64,000 bases of DNA from an uncultured Bacilli bacterium (GCA_934141145.1 CAKPCA010000004.1:6656-70655); one strand, 5' to 3'. Counted from the first letter of the stretch, positions 36,824 through 46,124 are shown. Notes: generated from the sequence alone by a model not told the origin. Program-made: numbers and translations.

Positions 36824-39370
36824 TTATTTTAATTTTTCAAGTATAATTGCAAGTTCTTTCTTTTCGTTTTCTAATTTTATTTTTTCTTCTTCAACTAAAT
36901 TCTTTGGAGCATTATTAACATATCCTGGATTAGATAGTAATTTTTCTCTTCTTGCAATATTACTTTCTAAAGTCATTTTTTCTTTTTCTAAAGCATCTTT
37001 TTGTTTTTTATTTTCTTCTTCAGATACTTCATAATAATAAGTTAATTTAACATTTAATTCATTTGTATTTGACTCTATTGTTACTTTACTATATTCACTA
37101 TCTTGTACTTCATTATTTAATTTAAGCATATTTTTAATAATTTTTTCAGCACTTAAATTATTACATTCTAAACTATATTTAAATTCTTTTGGAATATTAT
37201 TTTCTTTCTTTGTAATTCTTGATTTTGTAATAAAGTTTCTTATTTCTTCCATTAATTTTATAGTATCATCAAAGTTTAATTCTTCATTTACTTTTGGATA
37301 AGAACTAATCATAATACCTTCTGTTTCTTTTACTGGAAGCATACTATATATTTCTTCAGTTACAAAAGGCATAAATGGATGAAGTAATTTTAAGATATTT
37401 GTTAATACATATAAAAGTGTACTTTTTGTTGATGAATTGTCCATATTAAATTTAGAAAATTCTATATATCCATCACAGAAATCATCCCAAATAAAGTTGT
37501 ATAGTTCTGTTCCTACATTTTGGAATTCATATTTATCCATATTTTTTCTAACTTCACTTATTGTTTTATTAAGTTTTGTTAATATCCATTTATCACTAAA
37601 TGTAAGTGTAGAAAAATCATATCCTTTTACATTTTCTATATTCATTAATGTAAATCTTGATGCATTCCATATTTTATTTATAAAGTTCCAAGTAGATTTC
37701 ATTTTTTCTTCATCAAATCTTAAATCTTGACCTGGCGCTGAATTAGTTGTTAAGAAATATCTAAGTGCATCGCATCCATATTCTTCTATCATATCCATAG
37801 GATCTATACCATTACCTAAACTTTTACTCATTTTTCTTCCATCTTTATCACGAATAAGTCCATGTATTATGCAATCTTTAAATGGAACTTCTTTAGTAAA
37901 TTCTAGTGATTGGAACATCATTCTAGATACCCAGAAGAATATAATATCATAACCTGTTACAAGTGCATTTGTTGGATAATATCTATTAAATAAATCAGTA
38001 TTATCTGGCCAGCCTAATGTACTAAATGGCCATAATGCGCTACTAAACCAAGTATCAAGTACATCTTCATCTTGAATCCATCCTTCACCTGGTGATTCAA
38101 CTTGTACTTTAACTTCATTATCTTTATACCATGCTGGTACTCTAATACCCCACCATAATTGTCTTGATATACACCAGTCATGACAATCATTCATCCAGTT
38201 TTCAAGTACTTTTTCGCATCTTGCTGGATAAAAGTTAACTTTATTATCTGTTTTTTGATTTTCTAATAAATTATGTGCTAAATCACTCATCTTAACAAAC
38301 CATTGTTCTGATAAATAAGGTTCTACCATTACACCTGTTCTTTCAGAATGTCCAACACTATGAGTTATTTTTTCAATATTAATAAGTAAATCTTTTTCTT
38401 TTAATTCTTCTATTAATTTTTCTCTTGCTTCAAATCTATCAAGCCCTTTATAATTTAATGCATTTTCATTCATATGAGCAGTTTCATCCATAACAACTAT
38501 TCTCTCTAGGTTATGTCTATTACCTACTTCAAAGTCATTTGGATCATGTGCAGGAGTAATTTTAACAACACCTGTACCTTTTTCCATATCAGCGTGTTCA
38601 TCACCTATGATAGGTATTAATTTACCAACTATAGGTAAAATAACATTTTTACCTATTAATTTATTATATCTTTCATCTTTAGGATTAACTGCAACTGCTG
38701 TATCACCAAATAATGTTTCTGGTCTTGTAGTTGCTACATCAAGATAATCATTTGTTCCTTCAATATAATATTTTAAATGATAGAATGCTCCTTCTACATC
38801 TTTATATATAACTTCTTCATTAGAAAGAGCTGTTCTTGCTTCTGGATCCCAGTTAATTATTTTTTTACCTCTATAAATAAGTCCATCGTTATACATTTTT
38901 ATAAATGCATAATTTACTGCTTTTTGTGATACTTCATCTAAGGTAAATCTTTCTTTTGAATAATCTAAACTAATACCCATTTTAGACCATTGTTTTCTTA
39001 TATTATCAGCATATTCATCTTTCCATTTCCATGCTTCTTTTAAGAAGTTTTCTCTACCTAATTCATATTTATTTATTCCTTCTTTTTTTAATTTAGCAAC
39101 TACTTTTGCTTCTGTTGCAATTGCGGCATGGTCCATACCTGGAAGCCATAATACATCATATCCATCCATTCTTTTATACCTACATATTATATCTTGAATT
39201 GATACATCTTGTGCATGCCCAATATGTAACTTACCTGTTATATTAGGTGGTGGAAGTACCATTGAAAATGGTGTTTTTGTTTTATCACCTGACATAAAGT
39301 AATTATTATTAAGCCAGATCTCATATTTTCCTTCTTCTACTTTTTTATGATCATATTTAATTTCTAACAT
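36824..39370 (-). CDS. valS: Valyl-tRNA synthetase
   Basis: Class I synthetase that charges tRNA-Val and edits Thr-tRNA. The 848-residue protein has the HIGH motif in [15 protein letters not shown] near residue 44, the CP1 editing domain ([19 protein letters not shown], then [19 protein letters not shown]), the KMSKS motif [14 protein letters not shown] near 520, an anticodon-binding domain ([12 protein letters not shown]) and the C-terminal coiled-coil arm from about 790. All parts are complete. It overlaps the upstream HD gene by 14 bases. A valine T-box precedes the pair. Confidence 0.95.
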   Translation of the reverse strand: MLEIKYDHKKVEEGKYEIWLNNNYFMSGDKTKTPFSMVLPPPNITGKLHIGHAQDVSIQDIICRYKRMDGYDVLWLPGMDHAAIATEAKVVAKLKKEGINKYELGRENFLKEAWKWKDEYADNIRKQWSKMGISLDYSKERFTLDEVSQKAVNYAFIKMYNDGLIYRGKKIINWDPEARTALSNEEVIYKDVEGAFYHLKYYIEGTNDYLDVATTRPETLFGDTAVAVNPKDERYNKLIGKNVILPIVGKLIPIIGDEHADMEKGTGVVKITPAHDPNDFEVGNRHNLERIVVMDETAHMNENALNYKGLDRFEAREKLIEELKEKDLLINIEKITHSVGHSERTGVMVEPYLSEQWFVKMSDLAHNLLENQKTDNKVNFYPARCEKVLENWMNDCHDWCISRQLWWGIRVPAWYKDNEVKVQVESPGEGWIQDEDVLDTWFSSALWPFSTLGWPDNTDLFNRYYPTNALVTGYDIIFFWVSRMMFQSLEFTKEVPFKDCIIHGLIRDKDGRKMSKSLGNGIDPMDMIEEYGCDALRYFLTTNSAPGQDLRFDEEKMKSTWNFINKIWNASRFTLMNIENVKGYDFSTLTFSDKWILTKLNKTISEVRKNMDKYEFQNVGTELYNFIWDDFCDGYIEFSKFNMDNSSTKSTLLYVLTNILKLLHPFMPFVTEEIYSMLPVKETEGIMISSYPKVNEELNFDDTIKLMEEIRNFITKSRITKKENNIPKEFKYSLECNNLSAEKIIKNMLKLNNEVQDSEYSKVTIESNTNELNVKLTYYYEVSEEENKKQKDALEKEKMTLESNIARREKLLSNPGYVNNAPKNLVEEEKIKLENEKKELAIILEKLK

Positions 39371-40082
39371 ATTTATCTATCCTCTCATCCATATATTTAT
39401 TTACTATATCAATTACTTCATCAAATTTTTCTTTATGATCTAAAATATTATAAAATATATTTAAATTTGTTTTAAATTCTTCTAAGCACTCATCATAATT
39501 TATATCAAAGGCCCAAGCAAAAGCTGTAACGATTTCATCATTTTTTGTTTTTTCATTAGTTCTTAAAATTTCTGAATGATTTCTTACTGAATTTATAATT
39601 GACTCACTTATTTCACTAATATCACTTCTTAATTTATTACTTATTCCATAAATATGCATTATATCTATTTTATCAATATCTCTAATAAGTTTTGCATGTT
39701 CCATAATTCTTTCATCTGTTATATCTTCAATTTTAAATTTATTATGATTTTTTATTGCTAATTTTATTAATTCATAGTCATCCTTATTATCCCAAAATTT
39801 TTCGATCAATCCATCATCAAAAAGTATTTTTACTCCCAAATTTGCATGATCAATAGTTTTTTTATCTTCAAAACTATCATATTGTTTTACTTGTTCAAAT
39901 CTACCAATATCATGAAGTAATCCTATTAGGCTGGCAAGCTTTATATCATAATCACTGAAACCTAGTTTTTTTGAATATTTTTGACTTAACTCCATAACTC
40001 TAATAGAATGATCATATTTTGATTTAATTTTAATATTATTTAAATCATAATTACTTACATATTTTCTAAATTCTTCTATCAT
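39357..40082 (-). CDS. HD-domain phosphohydrolase
   Basis: A 241-residue soluble HD protein. Metal ligands are visible as [18 protein letters not shown] (first His), [10 protein letters not shown] (His-Asp) and the later KNHNKFKI and [10 protein letters not shown] hydrolases act on nucleotides or RNA ends; this one lacks RelA or PDE accessory domains, so the substrate is open. The ATG at 40082 follows GGAGGTAAAA; an upstream in-frame ATG lies in the T-box terminator. It is the first gene of the valine T-box operon, overlapping valS. Confidence 0.8.
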   Translation of the reverse strand: MIEEFRKYVSNYDLNNIKIKSKYDHSIRVMELSQKYSKKLGFSDYDIKLASLIGLLHDIGRFEQVKQYDSFEDKKTIDHANLGVKILFDDGLIEKFWDNKDDYELIKLAIKNHNKFKIEDITDERIMEHAKLIRDIDKIDIMHIYGISNKLRSDISEISESIINSVRNHSEILRTNEKTKNDEIVTAFAWAFDINYDECLEEFKTNLNIFYNILDHKEKFDEVIDIVNKYMDERIDKYVRN

Positions 40083-40094
40083 TTTTACCTCCAA

Positions 40095-40325
40095 AAAAGA
40101 AAAATATCCATGAATGTAAGGACGATTTTTTCGCGGTACCACCTTACTTCATAGATATTTCTATGCTCTTTAAATATTTAACGCATATCATACGTAACAT
40201 TTTAATTATATTTCAAATGTTAGGTTCATAAGCTACCTTCAAATATTATATTTATTAGTTTTCACCAAGCACTAACTCTCTTTTAAAATATTAATATTTT
40301 ACTCCTCTTAATCAAAACCTTTATA
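40095..40325 (-). promoter_or_regulatory. T-box riboswitch, valine specifier (GUA)
   Basis: On the minus strand Stem I pairs AAAUAUUAAUAUUU with AAAUAUAAUAUUU around AGAGAGUUAGUG...GGUGAAAAC. The 3' side of the specifier loop reads GAAG-GUA-GCUU, with GUA at 40234-40236. The classical T-box AAGGUGGUACCGCG is at 40132-40145. The terminator pairs AUAUCUAUGAAGUAAGG with CCUUACAUUCAUGGAUAU and ends in UUUUU. Reading the triplet as Val agrees with valS downstream. Confidence 0.88.
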
Positions 40326-40330
40326 GATAA

Positions 40331-40359
40331 ATTATATATTTTACTAGTAATTTTGTCAA
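40331..40359 (-). promoter_or_regulatory. Sigma-A-type promoter of the valine T-box operon
   Basis: On the minus strand TTGACA (40354-40359) and TATAAT (40331-40336) are separated by 17 bases, both perfect matches to the consensus. The start point would be about 40324. Confidence 0.85.
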
Positions 40360-40366
40360 TATTTAC

Positions 40367-40396
40367 TTGACAAAACATATTATAATGTGATATTAT
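40367..40396 (+). promoter_or_regulatory. Sigma-A-type promoter of the 74-residue gene
   Basis: TTGACA at 40367-40372 and TATTAT at 40391-40396, 18 bases apart. Its -35 box lies seven bases from that of the divergent valS promoter. Confidence 0.7.
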
Positions 40397-40427
40397 TTCA
40401 ACCGTGCCTAAAAAAGGAGGTTAAAAA

Positions 40428-40652
40428 ATGATTAATAAAAAAATTCAAAAATTACAAGATGAAATAAATATGTTAGATAATACAATTAAATATTTTTATG
40501 ATAAAAAGCTTTCCAGGGGATTAAGCAGTGAAGATTATGAAAGATATGATGTTGCAAAAAAAGCAAAAAAGAGAAAGCAAAAAGAATTAGAAGATATAAT
40601 TAAAATATTTAATAATAACAATTCTATCATGTCATATACATATACTATTTAA
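40428..40652 (+). CDS. Small coiled-coil protein, 74 residues
   Basis: Not recognised. Two charged helices (KIQKLQDEINMLDNTIKYFY and DYERYDVAKKAKKRKQKEL) separated by a short Gly-Leu-Ser turn look like a small helical hairpin. AAAGGAGGTTAAAA before the ATG and a strong promoter argue that it is expressed. It ends at a terminator shared with sigK and is transcribed toward it. Function unknown. Confidence 0.65.
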   Translation: MINKKIQKLQDEINMLDNTIKYFYDKKLSRGLSSEDYERYDVAKKAKKRKQKELEDIIKIFNNNNSIMSYTYTI

Positions 40653-40668
40653 GTATATGTTTTTATTT
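40636..40668. terminator. Convergent terminator between the 74-residue gene and sigK
   Basis: ACATATACT and AGTATATGT form a nine-base stem with TTTTTATTTT on the + side. sigK's stop lies in it. Confidence 0.65.
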
Positions 40669-41037
40669 TGTATACTGATTATTCCTTATAAATTCCCTTA
40701 AGAGCTTAGTAATTGCTCTTTTTTCTATTCTTGATACATAACTTCTAGATATATTAAGTTCTTTTGCAATTTCTTTTTGTGTTAATTCATCATAACCATT
40801 AAACCCATATCTTTTATATATAATTAGTTTTTCTCTATCTGATAATACATTTAAGTATTTACCTAATAATTCAATATTATTTTTTAAATGTATATCTTCT
40901 GCAAAATCTGGTTTTGGAGTCTTTAATATATCCATAAATGTTATTTCATTACCATCTTTATCATAACCTACAGATTCATCAATACTAATATTTTTACTAT
41001 TTTTTTTATCACTTCTAAAGTGCATCAATATTTCATT
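40663..41037 (-). CDS. sigK: sigK, 3' half (regions 3-4), split by the skin-like element
   Basis: The C-terminal part of the mother-cell sigma factor sigma-K. From the shared core AATG (41034-41037) it reads N-EILMHFRSDKK, then GYDKDGNEITFMDIL, LSDREKLIIYKRYGF and the region 4 helix-turn-helix TQKEIAKELNISRSYVSRIE. It has no start of its own: in this arrangement the frame upstream of the core is element DNA. Joined to the half at 48828-49158 it gives a 233-residue protein (B. subtilis SigK is 241). The longer open frame up to 41115 is an artefact of element sequence. Confidence 0.93.
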   Translation of the reverse strand, partial: NEILMHFRSDKKNSKNISIDESVGYDKDGNEITFMDILKTPKPDFAEDIHLKNNIELLGKYLNVLSDREKLIIYKRYGFNGYDELTQKEIAKELNISRSYVSRIEKRAITKLLREFIRNNQYTK

Positions 41038-42793
41038 CGCCACTATCACTTGAAAGAACGATTTTGCCGTTATGCGTTGCTGATAATCCGTCTTGTACGT
41101 TGCTATCATCATCAAATAGTTGTGGTTTAGTAGTTATTGTGTGATTTCTACTACCGATTAAATCCATATATATTTTTTTGCCATCGGTTTCCATATTACC
41201 TACAAATAATTTGATTAGATTACGTTTGCTTATTATATCTAATTCATCAAACCTACAAATATATTTAGTTAGTATTTCAAAAACAACTTTGGCTGTTTCT
41301 TGGTCGTTAATGATTTGATTTGGTTGTTCTTGCTTTAATTTTTGTATATTGGTTGCTATTTCATTGTTTTTACGTTTTAATTCTTTCATTTGTGCTTGTA
41401 CTACATCAAATATTTCATCATCAACAAGTGCTAAACGATTAGCAAGATTTTTTATTTCATTTTCATTTTTACTATAATTACGTTCTAATACTTGTAATTC
41501 ATCATTTTTATTTTTGCTATCATAATCGTTGTCGGTTGCGATTTCTTCTATTGCTTTGTAAAATTCGCTTGTTGGATTTGCTAATTCTTTCATACCACGC
41601 ATAACTAACTCATCGGCTTCATTTCCGTTTATGTTTTTACAAGAACATTTTTCGCCTTTACTTTTCATTTTTAAATCGCATATATAATCAAACCTTAAAT
41701 CGCCGTTAGCCGTTTTATTTTGTTTTAGTTTTGCTCTCATAAGTGAATGACAATGACTACAACGAAGAACACCAACTAATATTGCGTTATTCTTAATTGG
41801 TTTACGATAGTTTTTATCTTCATTTGCTTTTAATATTTCTTGTACTTGTACCCAATCTTTACCACTTATAATGCCGTTGTGTTGTCCAATAGCAACAATC
41901 CAATCTTGTAAATCTTTATATTTTACACGTCCCGTTTTAGTTTTTTCGGTTTTACAATAGCCAATTATTCCGTGTTTTCCGTTAAATTCTTCTTTATCGT
42001 TATATACTTCAACGTCATTTTCTAAAAAGTAATTAAGAACGTCTTTGTCAGCAACGGCATATACGGGATTTCTTAAAATGTTTTTAACACCCCAACGGGA
42101 AAAATCACAATTTCTTTTTGTCTTAAAATTATTTTGTATTAAAAAACTTTCAACTTGTGTTTGTGATTTATATTCCAAAAATTTTTGAAATATTGTTTTA
42201 ATAATTGCTATTTCATCATCAATAGGTACAAGTTTATATAAATTGACTTTCTTTCCGTTTATGTTTTCTTTTTCCATCTTTTCACTCATAAATCCAAGTG
42301 GAACATTACCACCAAGCCAACGTCCCGTTTTTGCTAATTTATACATATTATCTCTTACACGTTCGGCGATTGTATCACGTTCAAGTTGTGCGAATGTAAT
42401 TGCAATAAATAACATCGCTTTACCCATAGGGGTAGTCGTATCAAACCTTTCACTTACTGAAATAAAGTTTACATCGTGTTCTTGCCAATCTTCATATAAA
42501 TTAGCAAAGTCTAATACATTACGGGAAACACGGTCAAGACGATAACAAATAATAGTATCAAACTCATCATTTTTAATTGCTTTCATCATTTCTTGGAATT
42601 GTGGTCTATCGGTATTTGCCCCCGTATAACCCTCATCGTTATATACAATTATATCATCATCGGTTAAAGTTGTATCAATATACGTTTTTAAATAATGCTT
42701 ACAAGTATCAATTTGGTTTTCTATACTTTCGCCTTTACCCGTAAACTTTGATTTACGCGAATATATCGCTTTTTTTCTTTTTCTTTCTTCCAT
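41033..42793 (-). CDS. Large serine recombinase (SpoIVCA-like) of the sigK element
   Basis: Site-specific DNA recombinase expected to excise the element in the mother cell. The 586-residue protein has the catalytic domain AIYSRKSKFTGKGESIENQ with nucleophile candidate Ser15, RPQFQEMMKAI and YRLDRVSRNVLDFANLYEDW. The recombinase domain follows (PLGFMSEK, VESFLIQNNFKTKRNCDFSRW), then a zinc ribbon (LRCSHCHSLMRAK ... ICDLKMKSKGEKCSC) and a C-terminal coiled coil. It runs in the same direction as sigK; its TGA stop lies in the right attachment core and overlaps sigK's 3' half. GAAAGGACGAC precedes ATG 42793. CpG-rich codons (CGT, CCG, ACG) set it apart from host genes. Confidence 0.93.
   Translation of the reverse strand: MEERKRKKAIYSRKSKFTGKGESIENQIDTCKHYLKTYIDTTLTDDDIIVYNDEGYTGANTDRPQFQEMMKAIKNDEFDTIICYRLDRVSRNVLDFANLYEDWQEHDVNFISVSERFDTTTPMGKAMLFIAITFAQLERDTIAERVRDNMYKLAKTGRWLGGNVPLGFMSEKMEKENINGKKVNLYKLVPIDDEIAIIKTIFQKFLEYKSQTQVESFLIQNNFKTKRNCDFSRWGVKNILRNPVYAVADKDVLNYFLENDVEVYNDKEEFNGKHGIIGYCKTEKTKTGRVKYKDLQDWIVAIGQHNGIISGKDWVQVQEILKANEDKNYRKPIKNNAILVGVLRCSHCHSLMRAKLKQNKTANGDLRFDYICDLKMKSKGEKCSCKNINGNEADELVMRGMKELANPTSEFYKAIEEIATDNDYDSKNKNDELQVLERNYSKNENEIKNLANRLALVDDEIFDVVQAQMKELKRKNNEIATNIQKLKQEQPNQIINDQETAKVVFEILTKYICRFDELDIISKRNLIKLFVGNMETDGKKIYMDLIGSRNHTITTKPQLFDDDSNVQDGLSATHNGKIVLSSDSGE
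41034..41049. other. Attachment site at the sigK 3' half
   Basis: Reading the minus strand: element arm GTGATAGTGGCG, core AATG (41034-41037), then host sigK AAATATTG. The core is the only sequence shared with the other end. Confidence 0.8.
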
Positions 42794-42911
42794 AAAAAGT
42801 CGTCCTTTCTTTTATGTGATATATAATATATTATATCATAAATTATACAATAAATATAGTATTTTCTATGATTTTGTGCTAAAATATTATATCAATGAAA
42901 GGACGTGTATT

Positions 42912-43859
42912 ATGCAAAATTGTTTAAAGAAAAACTTTTCACATCATATTTTATTTGATAATAAGTATGCTGAACAATCATATATTGCGTATCTTTCAAA
43001 AGGAAAAAGAAAATACATAATGAATTCAAGCGATTATGTAGAAAGATTTATTGTTTTTACTATTGATTTTATTTTTAGAATTAACAATGCAATTTGTAGA
43101 CGTGGTTTAGTAGAAAATAACAAAGAAGATATAAGAAAATTGTATGATACACCAAAAGATGTTGAAAAATATTCTTATTATACTAAAATGACGGTCAATG
43201 ACGTTTATAACGATATAAAAAGATATAAACTTACAAATGAATATGAACAAGAAATATTTGATATGTTAGAAAAGGTTGTAAACTTAAAAGATAAACTATT
43301 TACGAATTATGATGATTTTAAAAGTGGTATATATGAATTAGTAAAAACGATTGATGACAAACATTATACTTGGATTGTTGGGGAAAATATTATATATAAT
43401 AGGTCTATTCGCGATAACGAAAGTAAAAAATATTATTGTGCCGTTATAGGTCAAAAAGGTTATAAAAGATTTAAAACGATTTATTATAATAATGTCTATT
43501 TAGAAACGCGTATAAAAAAGATTACGTTTGAACAAGTATGCGATTTACTTATTGTTATTGCTGATACATACAACGAATTAATTATAAAAGAATATGACAA
43601 TGCAAGTGATATCATTAACGATTATATAAAAAATAATGCCGATATGTTTAATTGTAAAGATATATATTATGCTAAAATATTTATGGATTTAAAGAAAATA
43701 TCTTTATTATTACAAACTGATAAACAAAAAGATGTTGTAAAACTGATGAAAGATATTATACAAAGTGAAAATAAAAAATATAAAAATGATTTTCTTTTAT
43801 ATGAAAATATACCGATTGATGAAAATGCTATTGAGCAAGGTCAATATATTGAATTATAA
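42912..43859 (+). CDS. Hypothetical protein of the sigK element, 315 residues
   Basis: Not recognised. The ATG at 42912 (AAAGGACG seven bases upstream) is better than the earlier one at 42816, which overlaps the divergent promoter region. The protein is soluble and helical; landmarks are CLKKNFSHHILFDNKYAEQS, RFIVFTIDFIFRINNAICRR, DDKHYTWIVGENIIYN and a C-terminal DENAIEQGQYIEL. It is transcribed divergently from the recombinase with 118 bases between starts, so the two may share regulation. A terminator follows at once. Confidence 0.65.
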   Translation: MQNCLKKNFSHHILFDNKYAEQSYIAYLSKGKRKYIMNSSDYVERFIVFTIDFIFRINNAICRRGLVENNKEDIRKLYDTPKDVEKYSYYTKMTVNDVYNDIKRYKLTNEYEQEIFDMLEKVVNLKDKLFTNYDDFKSGIYELVKTIDDKHYTWIVGENIIYNRSIRDNESKKYYCAVIGQKGYKRFKTIYYNNVYLETRIKKITFEQVCDLLIVIADTYNELIIKEYDNASDIINDYIKNNADMFNCKDIYYAKIFMDLKKISLLLQTDKQKDVVKLMKDIIQSENKKYKNDFLLYENIPIDENAIEQGQYIEL

Positions 43860-43873
43860 GGAAATAATATTAA

Positions 43874-43925
43874 AAAGTGCATTTTTTACAATAACCTACC
43901 AATTAGGTTAAATGCATTTTTTTTA
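43874..43925 (+). terminator. Terminator after the 315-residue gene
   Basis: TGCATTT and AAATGCA enclose an inner stem AACCTA/TAGGTT (43893-43898, 43904-43909), followed by eight T. Confidence 0.75.
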
Positions 43926-44009
43926 TTGTTTTCTTTTTTTCTTTTGCTAATATAGTTCTTGCAAAGAAAAAACGCGTTTCATATTTGCAAGATGGGGGGT
44001 GGTCAATAA

Positions 44010-44210
44010 TTGGAATTAATTATCAATTTGCCAACTGATGAAAAAGGAATAAAAGAATTCAATACGGCTTTTGCAAAAGTACAAGCAACGTTAGTGAAAA
44101 AATGTATTGATGATTTGAATATTGATAAACAATCTAAACAAAAGGTAGTTAATGAATTGTTGACTACTCTAAAAAAACAAGTTGACGAAAGGAAAATGAA
44201 GAATGAATAA
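44010..44210 (+). CDS. Small element protein, paralogue of 48122
   Basis: A 66-residue protein starting (M)ELIINLPTDEKGIKEFNTAF and ending in a charged helix LKKQVDERKMKNE. The same N-terminal block occurs in the product at 48122, so the pair arose by duplication. The start is TTG at 44010, supported by GGGGGGTGG seven bases before it and by alignment with the paralogue's ATG. It overlaps the next gene by eight bases. Function unknown. Confidence 0.65.
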   Translation: MELIINLPTDEKGIKEFNTAFAKVQATLVKKCIDDLNIDKQSKQKVVNELLTTLKKQVDERKMKNE

Positions 44211-44565
44211 TGAAGAAAATATAAAAGAAAAAACGAAAGAAAAAATAAAAGAAAAAAAAGTCTATTTATCCGATAATAAAAATGATAGCAAACAACGTGA
44301 AGCAGTAGACAATTTAAAAAAAGCAATCGTAAAAGAAGCAATCAAAAATTATACTGATGAAACGCCAAGTGGCTTATGGTTTGACTTATTTATGATATAT
44401 TTAGAAAGTAGAACAAAACCTAATAAATCAAAAAATGATTTTAATTATCGCATAGAACGTATTTATAACAATGTTATAAGTATGTATAGCGATTTTAAAG
44501 AATTTACCGAACCCGTTTTAAACAAAAGTAGAAAAGCAACAATAGTTGATAATAATAACAACTAA
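44203..44565 (+). CDS. Hypothetical element protein, 120 residues
   Basis: Not recognised. The N-terminal third is extremely lysine/glutamate-rich (EENIKEKTKEKIKEKKVY). The rest is helical, with DETPSGLWFDLFMIYLES and FNYRIERIYNNVISMYSDF. Its start overlaps the preceding small gene (GGAAAATGAAG before the ATG), so the two are translated together. It precedes a strong terminator. Confidence 0.6.
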   Translation: MNNEENIKEKTKEKIKEKKVYLSDNKNDSKQREAVDNLKKAIVKEAIKNYTDETPSGLWFDLFMIYLESRTKPNKSKNDFNYRIERIYNNVISMYSDFKEFTEPVLNKSRKATIVDNNNN

Positions 44566-44651
44566 ACTAAAATTAAAGTATTCCTATACTACAAATAAAC
44601 TAAAAGAAAGGATTTGATAAACTTAATTTAAACTATATTTAAAGATATAAC

Positions 44652-44690
44652 AAAGGAGTGGACTTACATTAAGTCTATTCCTTTTATTAT
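44652..44690 (+). terminator. Strong terminator in the element
   Basis: AAAGGAGTGGACTT and AAGTCTATTCCTTT form a 14-base stem with one G-T style mismatch region, loop ACATT, then TTATTATT. Confidence 0.8.
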
Positions 44691-45216
44691 TATTTAAAAT
44701 ATTGATATTAATATATGTAAGAGTAAATACTATTTTTATAATAAATAGATTAGTTAAATACTATATAAGTAAATTAAGTTAAATTTAATATAATTATATA
44801 TAAATAAATTAATAAAATAATATAATACAAGTTAAATGTATTAAAAGTATTATTATCTTTTCATAAGGAATAATATTATTTTTTTACCATAAGACTATTA
44901 TTATATATTTATAATTTAATATAGTTTATAACCTTTTGTAAAGTATAGATTTAAAGAAAATTAATTAACCCCCTAATAAAAATTATTATTCACTTCGTTC
45001 ATAATAATTTTATTCCCCCTTCTTGATAAAAGAAAATTCCACCTTTTAGAAAATAAGCAAATTAAGGTTGTTTTAAACGGCAATTAGGTATTTGACTTAT
45101 AATTTATCTATTTAATGATTTTCATAACAGAGAACAACCTAATTTTGCTAAATAAAAGGTGTTTATATAAATTGAAAGAGTGTATATACAATGACGTATA
45201 AACACTCTTTATTTTT
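44691..45216. other. Gene-free, very AT-rich region of the element
   Basis: No credible coding frame. The first 270 bases are almost pure A/T. A palindrome (arms AATAAAAATTATTATT and ATAATAATTTTATT, 44975-45014) is framed by CCCCC runs at 44969-44973 and 45015-45019. A long imperfect inverted repeat follows (45041-45160). A hairpin with arms AAAGAGTGT and ACACTCTTT (about 45175-45210) ends it. Confidence 0.7.
45041..45160. repeat. Imperfect inverted repeat in the element
   Basis: The left arm (45041-45074) reads ACCTTTTA, then AAGCAAATTAAGGTTGTT. The right arm (45134-45160) on the other strand reads ACCTTTTATTTAGC, then AAAATTAGGTTGTT. About 60 bases lie between. It could be a recombination or replication signal or a structured RNA. 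Confidence 0.6.
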
Positions 45217-45456
45217 TTAGTCTATGTCTTTAAAGAATTCACACATAGATACATTCAATTTTTTAGATATTACATATAAGAACTCTAAACTAAATGTTTG
45301 ATAACTACTATTTTCAATATTAGCAATAGTACCCTCATTATATTGTATTAAATCGGCTAATTGAACTTGTGTAAGTCCTTTTTCTTTTCTAATTCTTTTT
45401 ATGTTTTTACCAACTATCACATAAATATACTTGTTATCATCTTTCTTTATTTCCAC
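45217..45456 (-). CDS. XRE-family helix-turn-helix regulator (element)
   Basis: A 79-residue DNA-binding protein with a Cro/C1-type HTH at about residues 16-70: IKRIRKEKGLTQVQLADLIQ, then NEGTIANIENSSYQTFSLEF and the ending LNVSMCEFFKDID. It is divergent from the small membrane gene at 45562, with two palindromes between them that could be its operators. Confidence 0.85.
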   Translation of the reverse strand: MEIKKDDNKYIYVIVGKNIKRIRKEKGLTQVQLADLIQYNEGTIANIENSSYQTFSLEFLYVISKKLNVSMCEFFKDID

Positions 45457-45486
45457 GAAATCATCACCATAATAATTATCTTATGA

Positions 45487-45521
45487 ACATTTATCAAATG
45501 TACTACATTTAATATATGTAG
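45487..45521. promoter_or_regulatory. Two adjacent palindromes, candidate operators
   Basis: ACATTT-ATC-AAATGT (45487-45501) and CTACAT-TTAATAT-ATGTAG (45503-45521) lie between the divergent regulator and membrane-protein genes. Confidence 0.5.
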
Positions 45522-45561
45522 TTATGGCGATTATATGTTAAAATTATATTGGAGGTGGAAT

Positions 45562-45780
45562 ATGTTAAAAAAAATATTTGTGATACTTGCTATCGTTGGT
45601 ATGATTTTAATTGGTGTGTTAGCATTTACTATACCAAGTAATCCAAACGAAATTATACCAACAATGACAATAACGGGATTTGATAAGCCGTTATGGTTTT
45701 ACATTATATTTGGTTTTGGATTTATTTATCTAATGATATTATGGTCAATCTATGATAAATTAAAAGAAAAAATAGCATAA
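45562..45780 (+). CDS. Small two-helix membrane protein (element)
   Basis: A 72-residue protein with two membrane helices, LKKIFVILAIVGMILIGVL and PLWFYIIFGFGFIYLMIL, joined by a short polar loop and ending in KLKEKIA. The ATG at 45562 follows TTGGAGGTGG; the upstream in-frame ATG at 45535 lacks a ribosome site. No family recognised. It could be a holin-like, toxin or signalling peptide; nothing decides between these. Confidence 0.65.
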   Translation: MLKKIFVILAIVGMILIGVLAFTIPSNPNEIIPTMTITGFDKPLWFYIIFGFGFIYLMILWSIYDKLKEKIA

Positions 45781-45791
45781 CGGGAATTATA

Positions 45792-46049
45792 CTATTTTGT
45801 GTCGCTGACGTCATCAAATAATTGCCTTATATCAATATTTAATGCGTCGGCAATTCTTCCTATGACTACCAAAGTAAAATATTTATTAGGATTTGCACTT
45901 TCAATTTGCGATATGTAGTGCATACTAACATCTATTCTATCGGCTAATTCTTGTTGTGTTATATTAGCCAATGTTCTATACTTTTTAATGTTTTTCCTAA
46001 CAATATTGTAATAATAGTAGTCATCGTGGAAATCGAACTTTTTGTCCAT
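45792..46049 (-). CDS. XRE-family regulator with acidic aromatic N-terminus (element)
   Basis: An 85-residue protein with an HTH at about 16-72 (KNIKKYRTLANITQQELADR, then VSMHYISQIES) and the tail ADALNIDIRQLFDDV. Before the HTH is an unusual FDFHDDYYYYN segment. The ATG at 46049 has AGGTGG five bases upstream, better than the GTG at 46058. It is divergent from the lipoprotein gene at 46151. Confidence 0.82.
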   Translation of the reverse strand: MDKKFDFHDDYYYYNIVRKNIKKYRTLANITQQELADRIDVSMHYISQIESANPNKYFTLVVIGRIADALNIDIRQLFDDVSDTK

Positions 46050-46081
46050 AATTACCACCTATTAATATTATTTCAAACTAT

Positions 46082-46124
46082 TGGTTAGAATTATATGCAC
46101 TGATGGTTAGAATTATGGTATAAT
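46082..46124. promoter_or_regulatory. Direct-repeat operator overlapping a -10 box
   Basis: TGGTTAGAATTAT occurs at 46082-46094 and again at 46104-46116, 22 bases apart (two helical turns), ending two bases before TATAAT (46119-46124). It is well placed for the regulator at 45792 to control the lipoprotein genes. Confidence 0.55.

Noticed and set aside
40663..41115. Independent 150-residue sigma factor with its own start at 41115
   Set aside because: The first 26 codons are element DNA in the wrong context, in antisense-like overlap with the recombinase end; homology to SigK begins exactly at the core AATG.
42794..42911. Sigma-E promoter for the recombinase
   Set aside because: Several AT-rich -10-like boxes are present in both directions, but no convincing -35/-10 pair of sigma-E type could be chosen by eye.
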